From Mageeibacillus sp. UBA6976 (lineage in GTDB: Bacteria; Bacillota; Clostridia; Saccharofermentanales; Saccharofermentanaceae), in contig DJYO01000018.1 of NCBI GenBank assembly GCA_002450155.1, forward strand, positions 1-20,431: a stretch of 20,431 nucleotides of DNA. The letters run 5' to 3'. This document shows, in pieces, positions 1-5,665 of the stretch. The notes under the pieces were generated by a model, which was given only the letters and a program-made list of their open reading frames with translations, ran no database searches and was not told the DNA's origin. A program made the translations under genes and the position numbers. Numbering within the stretch: position 1 is the stretch's first letter; each line of letters opens with the position of its first letter.

Positions 1-49
1 GGAATTTAACTTTTCACTTCAGTTCCTCCTTTACTTTGAAAAAAAGCAC

Positions 50-78
50 TTGACTATCGGGGAAGTTATTCATATAAT
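50..78 (+). promoter_or_regulatory. Promoter of the tRNA operon
   Basis: A -35 box TTGACT (50-55) and a perfect -10 box TATAAT (73-78) are separated by exactly 17 bases. The first tRNA begins 41 bases downstream of the -10 box. This is a near-consensus sigma-A promoter, as expected for stable RNA genes. No operator-like repeat overlaps it. Confidence 0.85.
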
Positions 79-119
79 AATCAAGCGCTTTGAAGAAAGC
101 ATATAAGTGTGTAATAAGT

Positions 120-196
120 GGGCCTTTAGCTCAGTTGGTCAGAGCATCCGGCTCATAACCGGCGGGTCCTGGGTTCGAGTCCCCGAAGGCCCACCA
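120..196 (+). tRNA. tRNA with CAU anticodon (elongator Met or Ile2)
   Basis: A full cloverleaf can be folded. The acceptor stem is GGGCCTT/AAGGCCC, the D stem GCTC/GAGC, the anticodon loop CTCATAA, the T loop TTCGAGT, and the CCA end is encoded. The G1-C72 pair excludes an initiator tRNA, which has a mismatch there. A CAU anticodon is used by elongator tRNA-Met and also by tRNA-Ile2, where TilS converts the C to lysidine. The loop alone does not decide between them. Two T/C mismatches are visible, at the base of the anticodon stem (27:43) and in the T stem (50:64). This is unusual for a working tRNA but need not inactivate it. It is co-transcribed with the tRNA-Tyr 17 bases downstream. Confidence 0.93.
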
Positions 197-213
197 TACT
201 ACACTTAAAACAA

Positions 214-298
214 GGGAAGATTCCCGAGCGGTCAAAGGGAACAGACTGTAAATCTGTCGCTGTCAGCTTCGGTGGTTCGAATCCACCTCTTCCCACCA
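214..298 (+). tRNA. tRNA-Tyr (GTA anticodon)
   Basis: This is a class II tRNA with a long variable arm. The acceptor stem GGGAAGA/TCTTCCC is perfect, the anticodon stem ACAGA/TCTGT encloses the loop CTGTAAA (anticodon GTA), the T stem GGTGG/CCACC is perfect, and the CCA end is encoded. The long variable arm with a GTA anticodon is diagnostic for bacterial tRNA-Tyr. It is the second gene of the operon and is followed directly by a terminator. The tRNA is intact, and I found no copy of its 3' end elsewhere in the window that would mark an attachment site. Confidence 0.96.
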
Positions 299-301
299 AA
301 T

Positions 302-334
302 AGGAGTTACCTTTACGGTGACTCCTTATTTTTT
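302..334 (+). terminator. Intrinsic terminator of the tRNA operon
   Basis: A 10-bp stem (302-311 with 317-326, one G.T pair) closes a 5-base loop and is followed by TATTTTTT. It begins four bases after the encoded CCA of tRNA-Tyr, so it ends the tRNA transcript. Confidence 0.88.
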
Positions 335-560
335 GCTTGAAAGCCTTGTGGGAAAAGGGATTCAGAGGTTTTGCCTATCAAAATCGTACATTTACGAAGA
401 TGTGTAAAATCTTCAAAAACTTCGAAAATCTGCTCAAATCTACGGTAATTTGTCGTACTAGTGTCGTACTTGTCATTTTGACAAAACTCTGAAATTGTTG
501 AATCTATTGAATTTCAAGCATTTCATTCAGCTAATTGCTTTGAAGATTGATGGAAAACGC

Positions 561-581
561 TTGTTATACTACGCATAACAA
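561..581. repeat. Perfect 7-bp inverted repeat
   Basis: TTGTTAT (561-567) and ATAACAA (575-581) are perfect complements around a 7-base loop. The element lies just before a second hairpin and shares its A-run. Its role is unknown. It could be a protein-binding site or part of a small RNA. Confidence 0.5.
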
Positions 582-607
582 AAAATAGGGTATTTAACAA
601 TACCCTA
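579..607 (-). terminator. Minus-strand intrinsic terminator without an obvious gene
   Basis: An 8-bp perfect stem (TAGGGTAT 586-593, ATACCCTA 600-607) has a 6-base loop and is flanked on its left by six A residues (580-585). Read on the minus strand this is a hairpin followed by TTTTTTG, a standard intrinsic terminator shape. On the plus strand it has no T-run. No minus-strand gene lies to its right before the plus-strand gene at 697, so it would end an antisense or small-RNA transcript, or be a relic. Confidence 0.5.
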
Positions 608-639
608 GAAAGAATACTAACATCAAGATGATTATTTTG

Positions 640-645
640 TATAAT
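640..645 (+). promoter_or_regulatory. -10 box upstream of the zinc-ribbon/DUF6273 gene
   Basis: A perfect TATAAT lies 51 bases before the start codon. The -35 position 17 bases upstream reads CTAACA (617-622), a weak match, so the promoter may be weak or need an activator. Confidence 0.5.
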
Positions 646-696
646 GGGTTAAAATGCGAAGTGATATGACACTTCTGTTGAATACGGAGGGATTAT

Positions 697-1848
697 ATGT
701 TCTGTATGTATTGCGGGCAGCAGTTGCCTGATGGAGCCAGGTTTTGTTTACAGTGTGGAACGCCTCAAGGGGCAGTTTCTCCGACAGGAACAACTCAAGC
801 AGAAACTATAAATCTTGATGGTGCTCACAAATTTGTACCTGCGATGTGTCCTAACTGCAACGCACATATGAAGGTTGATTCATCTTTAAAAATCGCTCGT
901 TGCGATTCTTGCGGAACAGAATGCCTTGTTCAGGATGCGATTAATGCCCTTACGGTCAAAGGTAATGTTCAGGTGGGAAGTGCGACAATTAATGTCAACG
1001 GTACCAATACTGATAGCCTTCTTCAGAGAGTTGAGATAATGCTCGCAGACGGTGATTTTAATGGAGCAATGTCAAAGTGTGACACGATCCTGGATTCAGA
1101 CCCTACAAACGGAAAAGTTTATTTTTATATGCTTATGGCCTATCTTTATTGCAGAAATAGAGCTGATCTTGCTGCTCAGAAGACTCCTTTTGATAGCTAT
1201 CAGTATTATCGTAATGCTATGCAGTATGGTGATTCAGAGCTAAAGAATGAGCTCCAAGGTTATATTAATGCAATCAATGAGAGGCACGACGCAGAACTAA
1301 AGAATCTTAAAGTAGGGGATAAAATCTACTTTGGCACCAATAACGGGAAGTGCTATTGGTGGAAAGCCCTTAAGATACAGGATCGCAAGGCGTTGATCAT
1401 ATCTTCCGATTACATTACCAATAAGCATTATCATCAGCCGGGTGGACCCATAACTTGGAGTGAATGCACTCTTCGAAAATGGCTTAACAATGATTTTATA
1501 AACGAAAACTTTACTCAGGCAGAAATAGCAAGGATTTTGCCTTGTGAATTGAATAATGATAACAATCCGGAGTATAAGACACCAGGCGGTTCTCCTACAA
1601 CTGATAAAGTCTTCCTGTTAAGCATTAATGAAGTAAATACTTTATTTGCTAATGACAAAGAAAGAGCCGATGGCCATTGGTGGTGGCTACGGACGCCCGG
1701 GAGTGGCCCTAGTCACGCTGCTGGTGTTCGCGCTGATGGCTCGATCCACACCGAAGGTCGCGATGTCGGCGCAGACGGTTACCGTATCGGCCTAAACTTC
1801 TTCGGCTGCTGCATTCGCCCAGCGATGTGGATAAGTCTTGAATCTTAA
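697..1848 (+). CDS. Zinc-ribbon/TPR-like protein with DUF6273 lectin-like C-terminus, putative DGR target
   Basis: The 383-residue protein starts at an ATG 6 bases after GGAGG (686-690). It has no signal peptide or membrane segment, so it should be cytoplasmic. In order it shows a short zinc ribbon (C3, C6, C17, C20), a Gly/Thr-rich linker, a second zinc ribbon (C51, C54, C69, C72), a helical TPR-like stretch (about 105-195), and a DUF6273-type domain (about 203-383). That domain contains a WWWLR motif at 328-332 and ends in RPAMWI. As I recall the family, its members have a C-type-lectin or sulfatase-modifying-like fold, the fold most often used by DGR variable proteins. Codons 336-374 are 35/39 NNC or NNT and adenine-poor, unlike the rest of the gene. 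I infer that this end is a DGR variable region. The binding partner and function are unknown. Confidence 0.85.
   Translation: MFCMYCGQQLPDGARFCLQCGTPQGAVSPTGTTQAETINLDGAHKFVPAMCPNCNAHMKVDSSLKIARCDSCGTECLVQDAINALTVKGNVQVGSATINVNGTNTDSLLQRVEIMLADGDFNGAMSKCDTILDSDPTNGKVYFYMLMAYLYCRNRADLAAQKTPFDSYQYYRNAMQYGDSELKNELQGYINAINERHDAELKNLKVGDKIYFGTNNGKCYWWKALKIQDRKALIISSDYITNKHYHQPGGPITWSECTLRKWLNNDFINENFTQAEIARILPCELNNDNNPEYKTPGGSPTTDKVFLLSINEVNTLFANDKERADGHWWWLRTPGSGPSHAAGVRADGSIHTEGRDVGADGYRIGLNFFGCCIRPAMWISLES
1687..1836 (+). other. Candidate DGR variable region (VR) at the gene's 3' end
   Basis: From the LRTPG codons to the end of the gene, base composition changes sharply. By hand count, 1681-1740 has 6 A and 41 G+C in 60 bases, while 1501-1560 in the same gene has only 20 G+C in 60. 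In codons 336-374, 35 of 39 end in C or T; the exceptions are TCG, GAA, GCA and CTA. DGRs copy a template rich in AAC/AAT codons with random replacement of A, which yields NNY codons and never a stop. The GC-rich stretch at about 1808-1836 would be the IMH-like 3' anchor. The boundaries are estimates, and no template repeat is in the window to align. Confidence 0.6.
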
Positions 1849-1882
1849 CGATTGCTCACAACGAGAAATATTATAGAAAATG

Positions 1883-1924
1883 AAATAGACCGTCGATAGT
1901 TCGGCGGTCTATTTGTATGTTTTC
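1883..1924 (+). terminator. Terminator after the DUF6273 gene
   Basis: A 13-bp stem (1883-1895 with 1902-1914, one G.T pair) has a 6-base loop and is followed by the interrupted T-rich run GTATGTTTTC. It starts 35 bases after the stop codon. Some DGR targets carry a hairpin just downstream of the variable region that stimulates homing, so this structure could have that second role. That is inference only. Confidence 0.65.
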
Positions 1925-2111
1925 TCTAAGACTAAGGCCAGATTACATATATGAGATTCCGTATTTTGCGATCTCCCTGGACCTCTTTTCAGCGCGTCTC
2001 TTATCGCTGTCGGCAAATGCTATGGCTGACAGTCTGATGGACGAGATATTGGAATTTGTGGAGCTTAATACAGAAGCAGAGGTCTTTGTGGAAGAGCGTG
2101 AGATAAGATAG
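1917..2111 (+). CDS. Doubtful 64-residue ORF, possibly a gene remnant
   Basis: The frame opens at an ATG inside the tail of the preceding terminator and has no ribosome site, so translation from that point is unlikely. The second half (from about 2021) reads like real coding sequence: acidic and helical, with ordinary codon choice, ending two bases before the promoter of the next operon. It may be the 3' remnant of an older gene displaced by the upstream accessory gene, or chance. I recognise no family. Otherwise the stretch 1925-2112 holds nothing I can identify. Confidence 0.2.
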   Translation: MFSLRLRPDYIYEIPYFAISLDLFSARLLSLSANAMADSLMDEILEFVELNTEAEVFVEEREIR

Positions 2112-2112
2112 C

Positions 2113-2140
2113 TTGACACGTTCAGTTTCGCTGATAAAAT
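2113..2140 (+). promoter_or_regulatory. Promoter of the zinc-uptake operon
   Basis: A perfect -35 box TTGACA (2113-2118) and a -10 box TAAAAT (2135-2140) are spaced by 16 bases, 33 bases before the start codon of the regulator gene. A Fur-type operator follows directly. Confidence 0.75.
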
Positions 2141-2159
2141 GATAATGAATTTCATTTTC
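2141..2159 (+). promoter_or_regulatory. Fur/Zur-type operator
   Basis: GATAATGAATTTCATTTTC is a 9-1-9 palindrome with one mismatch. It agrees with the classical 19-bp Fur box at 15 positions. It sits directly downstream of the -10 box, where a bound repressor would block initiation. This predicts that the regulator represses its own operon when metal is plentiful. Confidence 0.7.
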
Positions 2160-2172
2160 AATCGAGGCTGAT

Positions 2173-2583
2173 ATGGCATATAACACAAAACAATCCTGCG
2201 AGATATTGCAGTTCATGAAGGATAAGAAGGGCGAGCACCTTACGGCAGCGGATATAGTCGACCATTTCCGCGCGCAGGGTGTAAATATCGGTTCAGCTAC
2301 TGTTTACAGAAGGCTGGACAGGCTTACCAGCGATGGCGTAGTAAATAAGTACATTATTGATGACAAGTCTCCTGCGTGCTATGAGTATATTGGTACTGAT
2401 ATGTGCTGCTCAGGTTCCTGCTACCATATGAAGTGCGAATCCTGCGGCAAGCTTTTGCACCTTAACTGTGATGAGATCAACAGTTTTTTTGAGCACATAA
2501 GGCTCGAACATGGTTTTGTTTTAGATCCCAAGAGGACTGTTTTCTACGGTATTTGTGATGCCTGTGCTGCCGGTGGTAACTGA
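2173..2583 (+). CDS. zur: Fur-family metalloregulator, probably the zinc repressor Zur
   Basis: The 136 residues are usual for the Fur family. An N-terminal winged helix (about 5-65) contains the recognition helix motif SATVYRRLDRL (41-51). The C-terminal dimerisation half carries two CxxC pairs (C88/C91 and C128/C131), the structural zinc site of Fur proteins, with H85 and H113 as likely sensory ligands. It also has extra cysteines at C78, C79 and C83. The start follows a weak CGAGG site with 5-base spacing. Two bases separate it from the ABC ATPase gene, so the operon encodes regulator, ATPase and permease together. That context favours zinc over iron or peroxide as the signal, but sequence alone cannot exclude manganese or iron. 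Confidence 0.85.
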   Translation: MAYNTKQSCEILQFMKDKKGEHLTAADIVDHFRAQGVNIGSATVYRRLDRLTSDGVVNKYIIDDKSPACYEYIGTDMCCSGSCYHMKCESCGKLLHLNCDEINSFFEHIRLEHGFVLDPKRTVFYGICDACAAGGN

Positions 2584-2585
2584 TA

Positions 2586-3293
2586 ATGGCACTAATCAGC
2601 TGTAAAAACCTTACTATCGGTTTTGAAGACCGGATACTCTACCGTGATCTCTCATTTGATATTAATGAGGGTGATTATCTGTTTGTGATAGGTGAGAACG
2701 GAGCAGGTAAGACCACGCTTATGAAGACTCTGCTCGGCCTCAAGAAACTCCTTGGAGGCGAGATACAGGTGTCAGACGGTCTTAAACTGACAGATATCGG
2801 ATATCTGCCTCAGCAGACTGCTGTGCAGCGCGATTTTCCGGCCTCGGTATTGGAGATCGTTATATCTGGTTTTGCCGGCAAGAATGGTATAAGACCTTTC
2901 TATTCAGCAAAGCAAAGAAAGACAGCTCTTGAGAATATAGATAAGCTGGGTATATCCGATATCAGGAATAAGTGCTACCGGGAGTTATCAGGCGGACAGC
3001 AGCAAAGGGTGCTCCTTGCAAGGACTCTTTGTGCCGCATCAAAGGTTTTACTTCTGGATGAGCCTGTGGCAGGTCTTGATCCTTATGTTACCGAGGAGTT
3101 CTATGAGCTTATTAGGAAGCTGAATCAGGAGGGGATAACGATAATAATGATATCCCACGATATTCCTGCAGCCAGGAAATATGCAACTCATGTGCTGCAT
3201 ATTACTGATGAGCCTTCTTTCATGACCAAGGATCAGTACTTTAGCAAAGGTTATGGAGCCGATTTTGCAATACTTAAGGAGGACAATAAGTGA
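2586..3293 (+). CDS. znuC: Metal ABC transporter ATP-binding protein (ZnuC-like)
   Basis: The 235-residue cytoplasmic ATPase would power metal import with the permease encoded next. It shows Walker A GENGAGKT (36-43), a Q-loop glutamine (76-77), signature LSGGQ (134-138), Walker B VLLLDEP (154-160) and an H-loop histidine (H191). Length and motif spacing fit the Znu/Mnt/TroB class. The start lies two bases after the regulator's stop, with no separate strong ribosome site (the GGTGGT before it lies inside the upstream gene), so translation is probably coupled. Zinc is the favoured substrate because of the Zur-like regulator. Manganese is the alternative. Confidence 0.88.
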   Translation: MALISCKNLTIGFEDRILYRDLSFDINEGDYLFVIGENGAGKTTLMKTLLGLKKLLGGEIQVSDGLKLTDIGYLPQQTAVQRDFPASVLEIVISGFAGKNGIRPFYSAKQRKTALENIDKLGISDIRNKCYRELSGGQQQRVLLARTLCAASKVLLLDEPVAGLDPYVTEEFYELIRKLNQEGITIIMISHDIPAARKYATHVLHITDEPSFMTKDQYFSKGYGADFAILKEDNK

Positions 3294-3294
3294 T

Positions 3295-4134
3295 ATGAGT
3301 ACTCTTATCGAATATCTGTCCTATCCTTTTGTAAGGAATGCACTTATCGTTGCCGTTCTTATCGCTTTTTGCTCCTCGCTTCTCGGAGTAACCCTGGTTC
3401 TTAAGAGGATGTCTTATATAGGAGACGGGCTTTCACATGTAGCTTTTGGCGCTCTTGCTATTGCATCTGTACTTAAGCTTACCAACAACATGCCTATCAT
3501 ACTGCCTGTAACGGTCATCTGTGCCATTTTGCTCCTAAGCGGAGGTAAGAACAGGCTTATCAAGGGCGATGCCGCAATTGCAATGCTCTCTGTAGGAGCT
3601 CTTGCTTTCGGTTATCTGCTGCTAAATATATTCTCCACCTCATCCAATCTTGCAGGGGATGTATGCAGTACCTTGTTCGGCTCACAGTCGATCCTCACTT
3701 TGAATTCAAGTGATGTTTATATAAGTCTGGCCCTATCTGTAATAGTCCTTATTGTGTTTATCTGCTTTTACAACAAGATATTTGCAGTTACATTTGATGA
3801 GACCTTTGCCAAGGCTTCAGGAGTAAATGTTGGCTTTTATAATCTGCTTATTGCGGTGATCATCGCGGTTATTATTGTGCTTGCTATGAATCTTGTAGGT
3901 TCGCTCCTGATATCTGCTCTTGTTATTTTCCCGGCAATGGCTTCGATGAGGGTGTTTAAGAGCTTTAAGGCTGTTACTGTTTCATCCTGCATATTCTCTG
4001 TGTTCTGCGCTCTTACGGGAATTGCGATTTCCATAATCGCGGGCACACCTGTAGGTGCAACGATAGTTGCATGCGATGCAGTATTATTCCTGGTATTCTG
4101 CGAAATTGGAGCTTTCAGTCCTGTCAAGGCTTAA
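3295..4134 (+). CDS. znuB: Metal ABC transporter permease, ABC-3 family (ZnuB-like)
   Basis: The 279-residue protein has about eight hydrophobic segments (roughly 15-33, 45-62, 66-82, 93-112, 140-160, 183-202, 204-220, 230-272). The ABC-3 hallmark LKRMSYIGDGLSHVAFG (36-52) is the coupling region that contacts the ATPase. I start it at the ATG at 3295, right after the ATPase stop, because AAGGAGG (3276-3282) precedes it and the homologous part begins there; an in-frame ATG at 3253 lies inside the ATPase gene. No gene for the periplasmic-type binding protein (ZnuA) is in the operon, so it must be encoded elsewhere. The stop codon interlocks with that of the convergent carboxypeptidase gene. Confidence 0.88.
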   Translation: MSTLIEYLSYPFVRNALIVAVLIAFCSSLLGVTLVLKRMSYIGDGLSHVAFGALAIASVLKLTNNMPIILPVTVICAILLLSGGKNRLIKGDAAIAMLSVGALAFGYLLLNIFSTSSNLAGDVCSTLFGSQSILTLNSSDVYISLALSVIVLIVFICFYNKIFAVTFDETFAKASGVNVGFYNLLIAVIIAVIIVLAMNLVGSLLISALVIFPAMASMRVFKSFKAVTVSSCIFSVFCALTGIAISIIAGTPVGATIVACDAVLFLVFCEIGAFSPVKA

Positions 4135-5558
4135 AGCATATTCGAAGGTTTGCTCTCTTCCATCTTACGGCGCTTTAATACCTGATGTCTGAATATTATA
4201 AGCGCGATTATCGTTATAAGGATAAGTCCTGAGATCACTGCAAAGCTTATAAGCACTCCTCTAACGGTTGTAAGCTGCGTGTGCTTCTCAGGTGTGATCT
4301 CAACAATAGCAGTCTTTTGCTCTATATTGACGGTGAGGCAGCCCACTATGTAGTTCTTGTCCTGATAGCATTTGCATAAAGGAATATTTATCGTCTGTGA
4401 GTCAGCCGATGTGTCTATTACGACCTGTGATAAGTCTATCTTGTTGGTGGAACCCAGCTGTGCTCTCGATGATGTCGTCGTAACATAGGAGGACATGGAG
4501 ACATTCTGATCCTTGATATAAAGGGTAGTAGTTGAGAGCAATGACTCTATCTGGCCTCTTGCCTCGTCCACGAGAGGGAGAAATTCGGTCTCGGATACCT
4601 GTACCGTCGTGAAATTTGAATACCCATACTCGAAAAGATGGATAAGGTCCGCATATCTTATAGAAGAGTCTGCGGCATTAAATACTACTCCGATCAGGGT
4701 TCTTCCGTCTTTCCTGGCAGCGGCGCAAAGGGTATAACCCGCAGTATCGGTAAAACCGGTCTTGCCTCCGATGTAGTAATCGTAGCCGTATTCTGTAGTG
4801 GATATAAACCTGTTGGCATTGGTCAGTTCTCTTGTATCGCTGTATTTATTGGTTGCAGCAATAGTATAGGAGTAGGTCCTGGCGATCTCGGTATAACTTG
4901 TATTGGTAACGGCTTCGTTTAAGATAAGAGCCATATCGTATGCAGTTGTTACATTATCCGGAGTCGAGAGACCATAAGCAGAGGAGAAGTGGGTATTAAG
5001 GCATCCGATATCAACTGCCTTCTCGTTCATTATGTTGCAGAATGCCTGCTCGGTTCCGCCCATATACATGCCGAGGGCAAGAGATGCATCGTTAGCTGAT
5101 TTTAATACAGCAGCATAGACCAGGTCTTTGACAGTTATCTCTTCGCCTTCCTGAAGTCCGAGCTTTACATAATCATCTGTGATCTCGGCAAATCCTTCGG
5201 CCATGGCGGGAGTAATGGTTACGATCTCTGTGAGATCAAGACGCTCCAGCGCGAGCAGGACTGTCATTACCTTGGTCATGGAGGCAGGTTCCTTCTGAAC
5301 GTTATAATCGTTGCCTCTTAAGATGGATCCTGAATCTGCATCGTAAAGTATATAAGTAGAGGCAGATATCTCGGGAGCTCCTTCAACGGGTTCGTTCAGG
5401 AGGTCTGTAAGCTGTTCGTTCTGGGATATGAGATCGTCGTTAGGATCGTCGAAATCCTCATTTATCGCAAAGACCACATTAGAGAATAATGCAGTCATCA
5501 TTGTAGCTATTAGCAGGACTGAACATGCAGTCTTAAGTATGTGTTTGATCTTAAACAT
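4131..5558 (-). CDS. dacA: Serine-type D-Ala-D-Ala carboxypeptidase (PBP, DacA/DacF type)
   Basis: The 475-residue envelope enzyme trims the terminal D-alanine from peptidoglycan stem peptides and so limits cross-linking. It has an N-terminal signal peptide (about 1-31) and the three peptidase S11 motifs: SMTK (93-96, nucleophile S93), SAN (154-156) and KTG (266-268). A C-terminal domain follows, then a membrane segment (about 435-456) and a basic tail. Many DacA enzymes are anchored by an amphipathic helix, so a true transmembrane C-terminus is a variation. Its start has GGAG at 5564-5567 with 5-base spacing. It is transcribed divergently from miaB and converges on the permease gene with interlocking stops. 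Whether it is the vegetative or a sporulation form cannot be told. Confidence 0.9.
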   Translation of the reverse strand: MFKIKHILKTACSVLLIATMMTALFSNVVFAINEDFDDPNDDLISQNEQLTDLLNEPVEGAPEISASTYILYDADSGSILRGNDYNVQKEPASMTKVMTVLLALERLDLTEIVTITPAMAEGFAEITDDYVKLGLQEGEEITVKDLVYAAVLKSANDASLALGMYMGGTEQAFCNIMNEKAVDIGCLNTHFSSAYGLSTPDNVTTAYDMALILNEAVTNTSYTEIARTYSYTIAATNKYSDTRELTNANRFISTTEYGYDYYIGGKTGFTDTAGYTLCAAARKDGRTLIGVVFNAADSSIRYADLIHLFEYGYSNFTTVQVSETEFLPLVDEARGQIESLLSTTTLYIKDQNVSMSSYVTTTSSRAQLGSTNKIDLSQVVIDTSADSQTINIPLCKCYQDKNYIVGCLTVNIEQKTAIVEITPEKHTQLTTVRGVLISFAVISGLILITIIALIIFRHQVLKRRKMEESKPSNML

Positions 5559-5595
5559 AATTACTCCGTACGTAAATTCGGATATATTTTAAATT

Positions 5596-5624
5596 ATTAT
5601 ATAGAAAATTACAAAGTATTAAGA
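5596..5624 (-). promoter_or_regulatory. Promoter of the carboxypeptidase gene
   Basis: On the minus strand a perfect TATAAT lies at 5596-5601, 38 bases upstream of the start codon. The -35 position reads TCTTAA (5619-5624), a weak match at 17-base spacing. The site overlaps the divergent miaB promoter, so the two probably compete for polymerase. Confidence 0.5.
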
Positions 5625-5638
5625 TTTTCTTGTATAAT
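5609..5638 (+). promoter_or_regulatory. Promoter of the miaB-mutS-mutL-miaA operon
   Basis: A -35 box TTACAA (5609-5614) and a perfect -10 box TATAAT (5633-5638) are 18 bases apart and lie 28 bases before the miaB start codon. It is the only good promoter I see for the four overlapping genes that follow. Confidence 0.65.
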
Positions 5639-5665
5639 TAGCAGGTTAGAGGAACGAGGATATCT

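Larger units (their letters stand above)
335..639. other. Gene-free A/T-rich spacer with small repeats
   Basis: No open reading frame with a ribosome site lies here on either strand. The spacer holds a direct repeat TGTCGTACT (451-459 and 462-470), an inverted repeat TTGTCA-TTT-TGACAA (470-484), and two neighbouring hairpins at 561-607 that are listed separately. A TTGACA hexamer at 478-483 could be a -35 box, but no convincing -10 box follows at the right distance. Nothing resembles a second copy of the variable end of the downstream gene, so no DGR template repeat sits here. Confidence 0.6.

Noticed and set aside
1..300. tRNA-Tyr as an integration site for a mobile island carrying the DUF6273 gene
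   Set aside because: The tRNA has its own intact 3' end and terminator, no integrase gene is present, and I found no repeated copy of the tRNA end in the window.
451..470. Short direct repeat as the start of a CRISPR array
   Set aside because: Only two 9-base copies spaced by two bases; no repeat-spacer periodicity and no cas genes.
335..690. DGR template repeat in the spacer upstream of the putative variable protein
   Set aside because: No stretch here matches the non-adenine positions of 1687-1836, and no reverse transcriptase frame exists in the window.
1943..2188. Minus-strand ORFs opposite the zur promoter region
   Set aside because: They run through the promoter and start of zur, have Ser-rich shadow composition and no ribosome site.
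3253..3294. In-frame upstream ATG that would lengthen the permease by 14 residues
   Set aside because: It lies inside the ATPase gene, lacks a ribosome site, and the permease homology begins at the ATG at 3295 after AAGGAGG.
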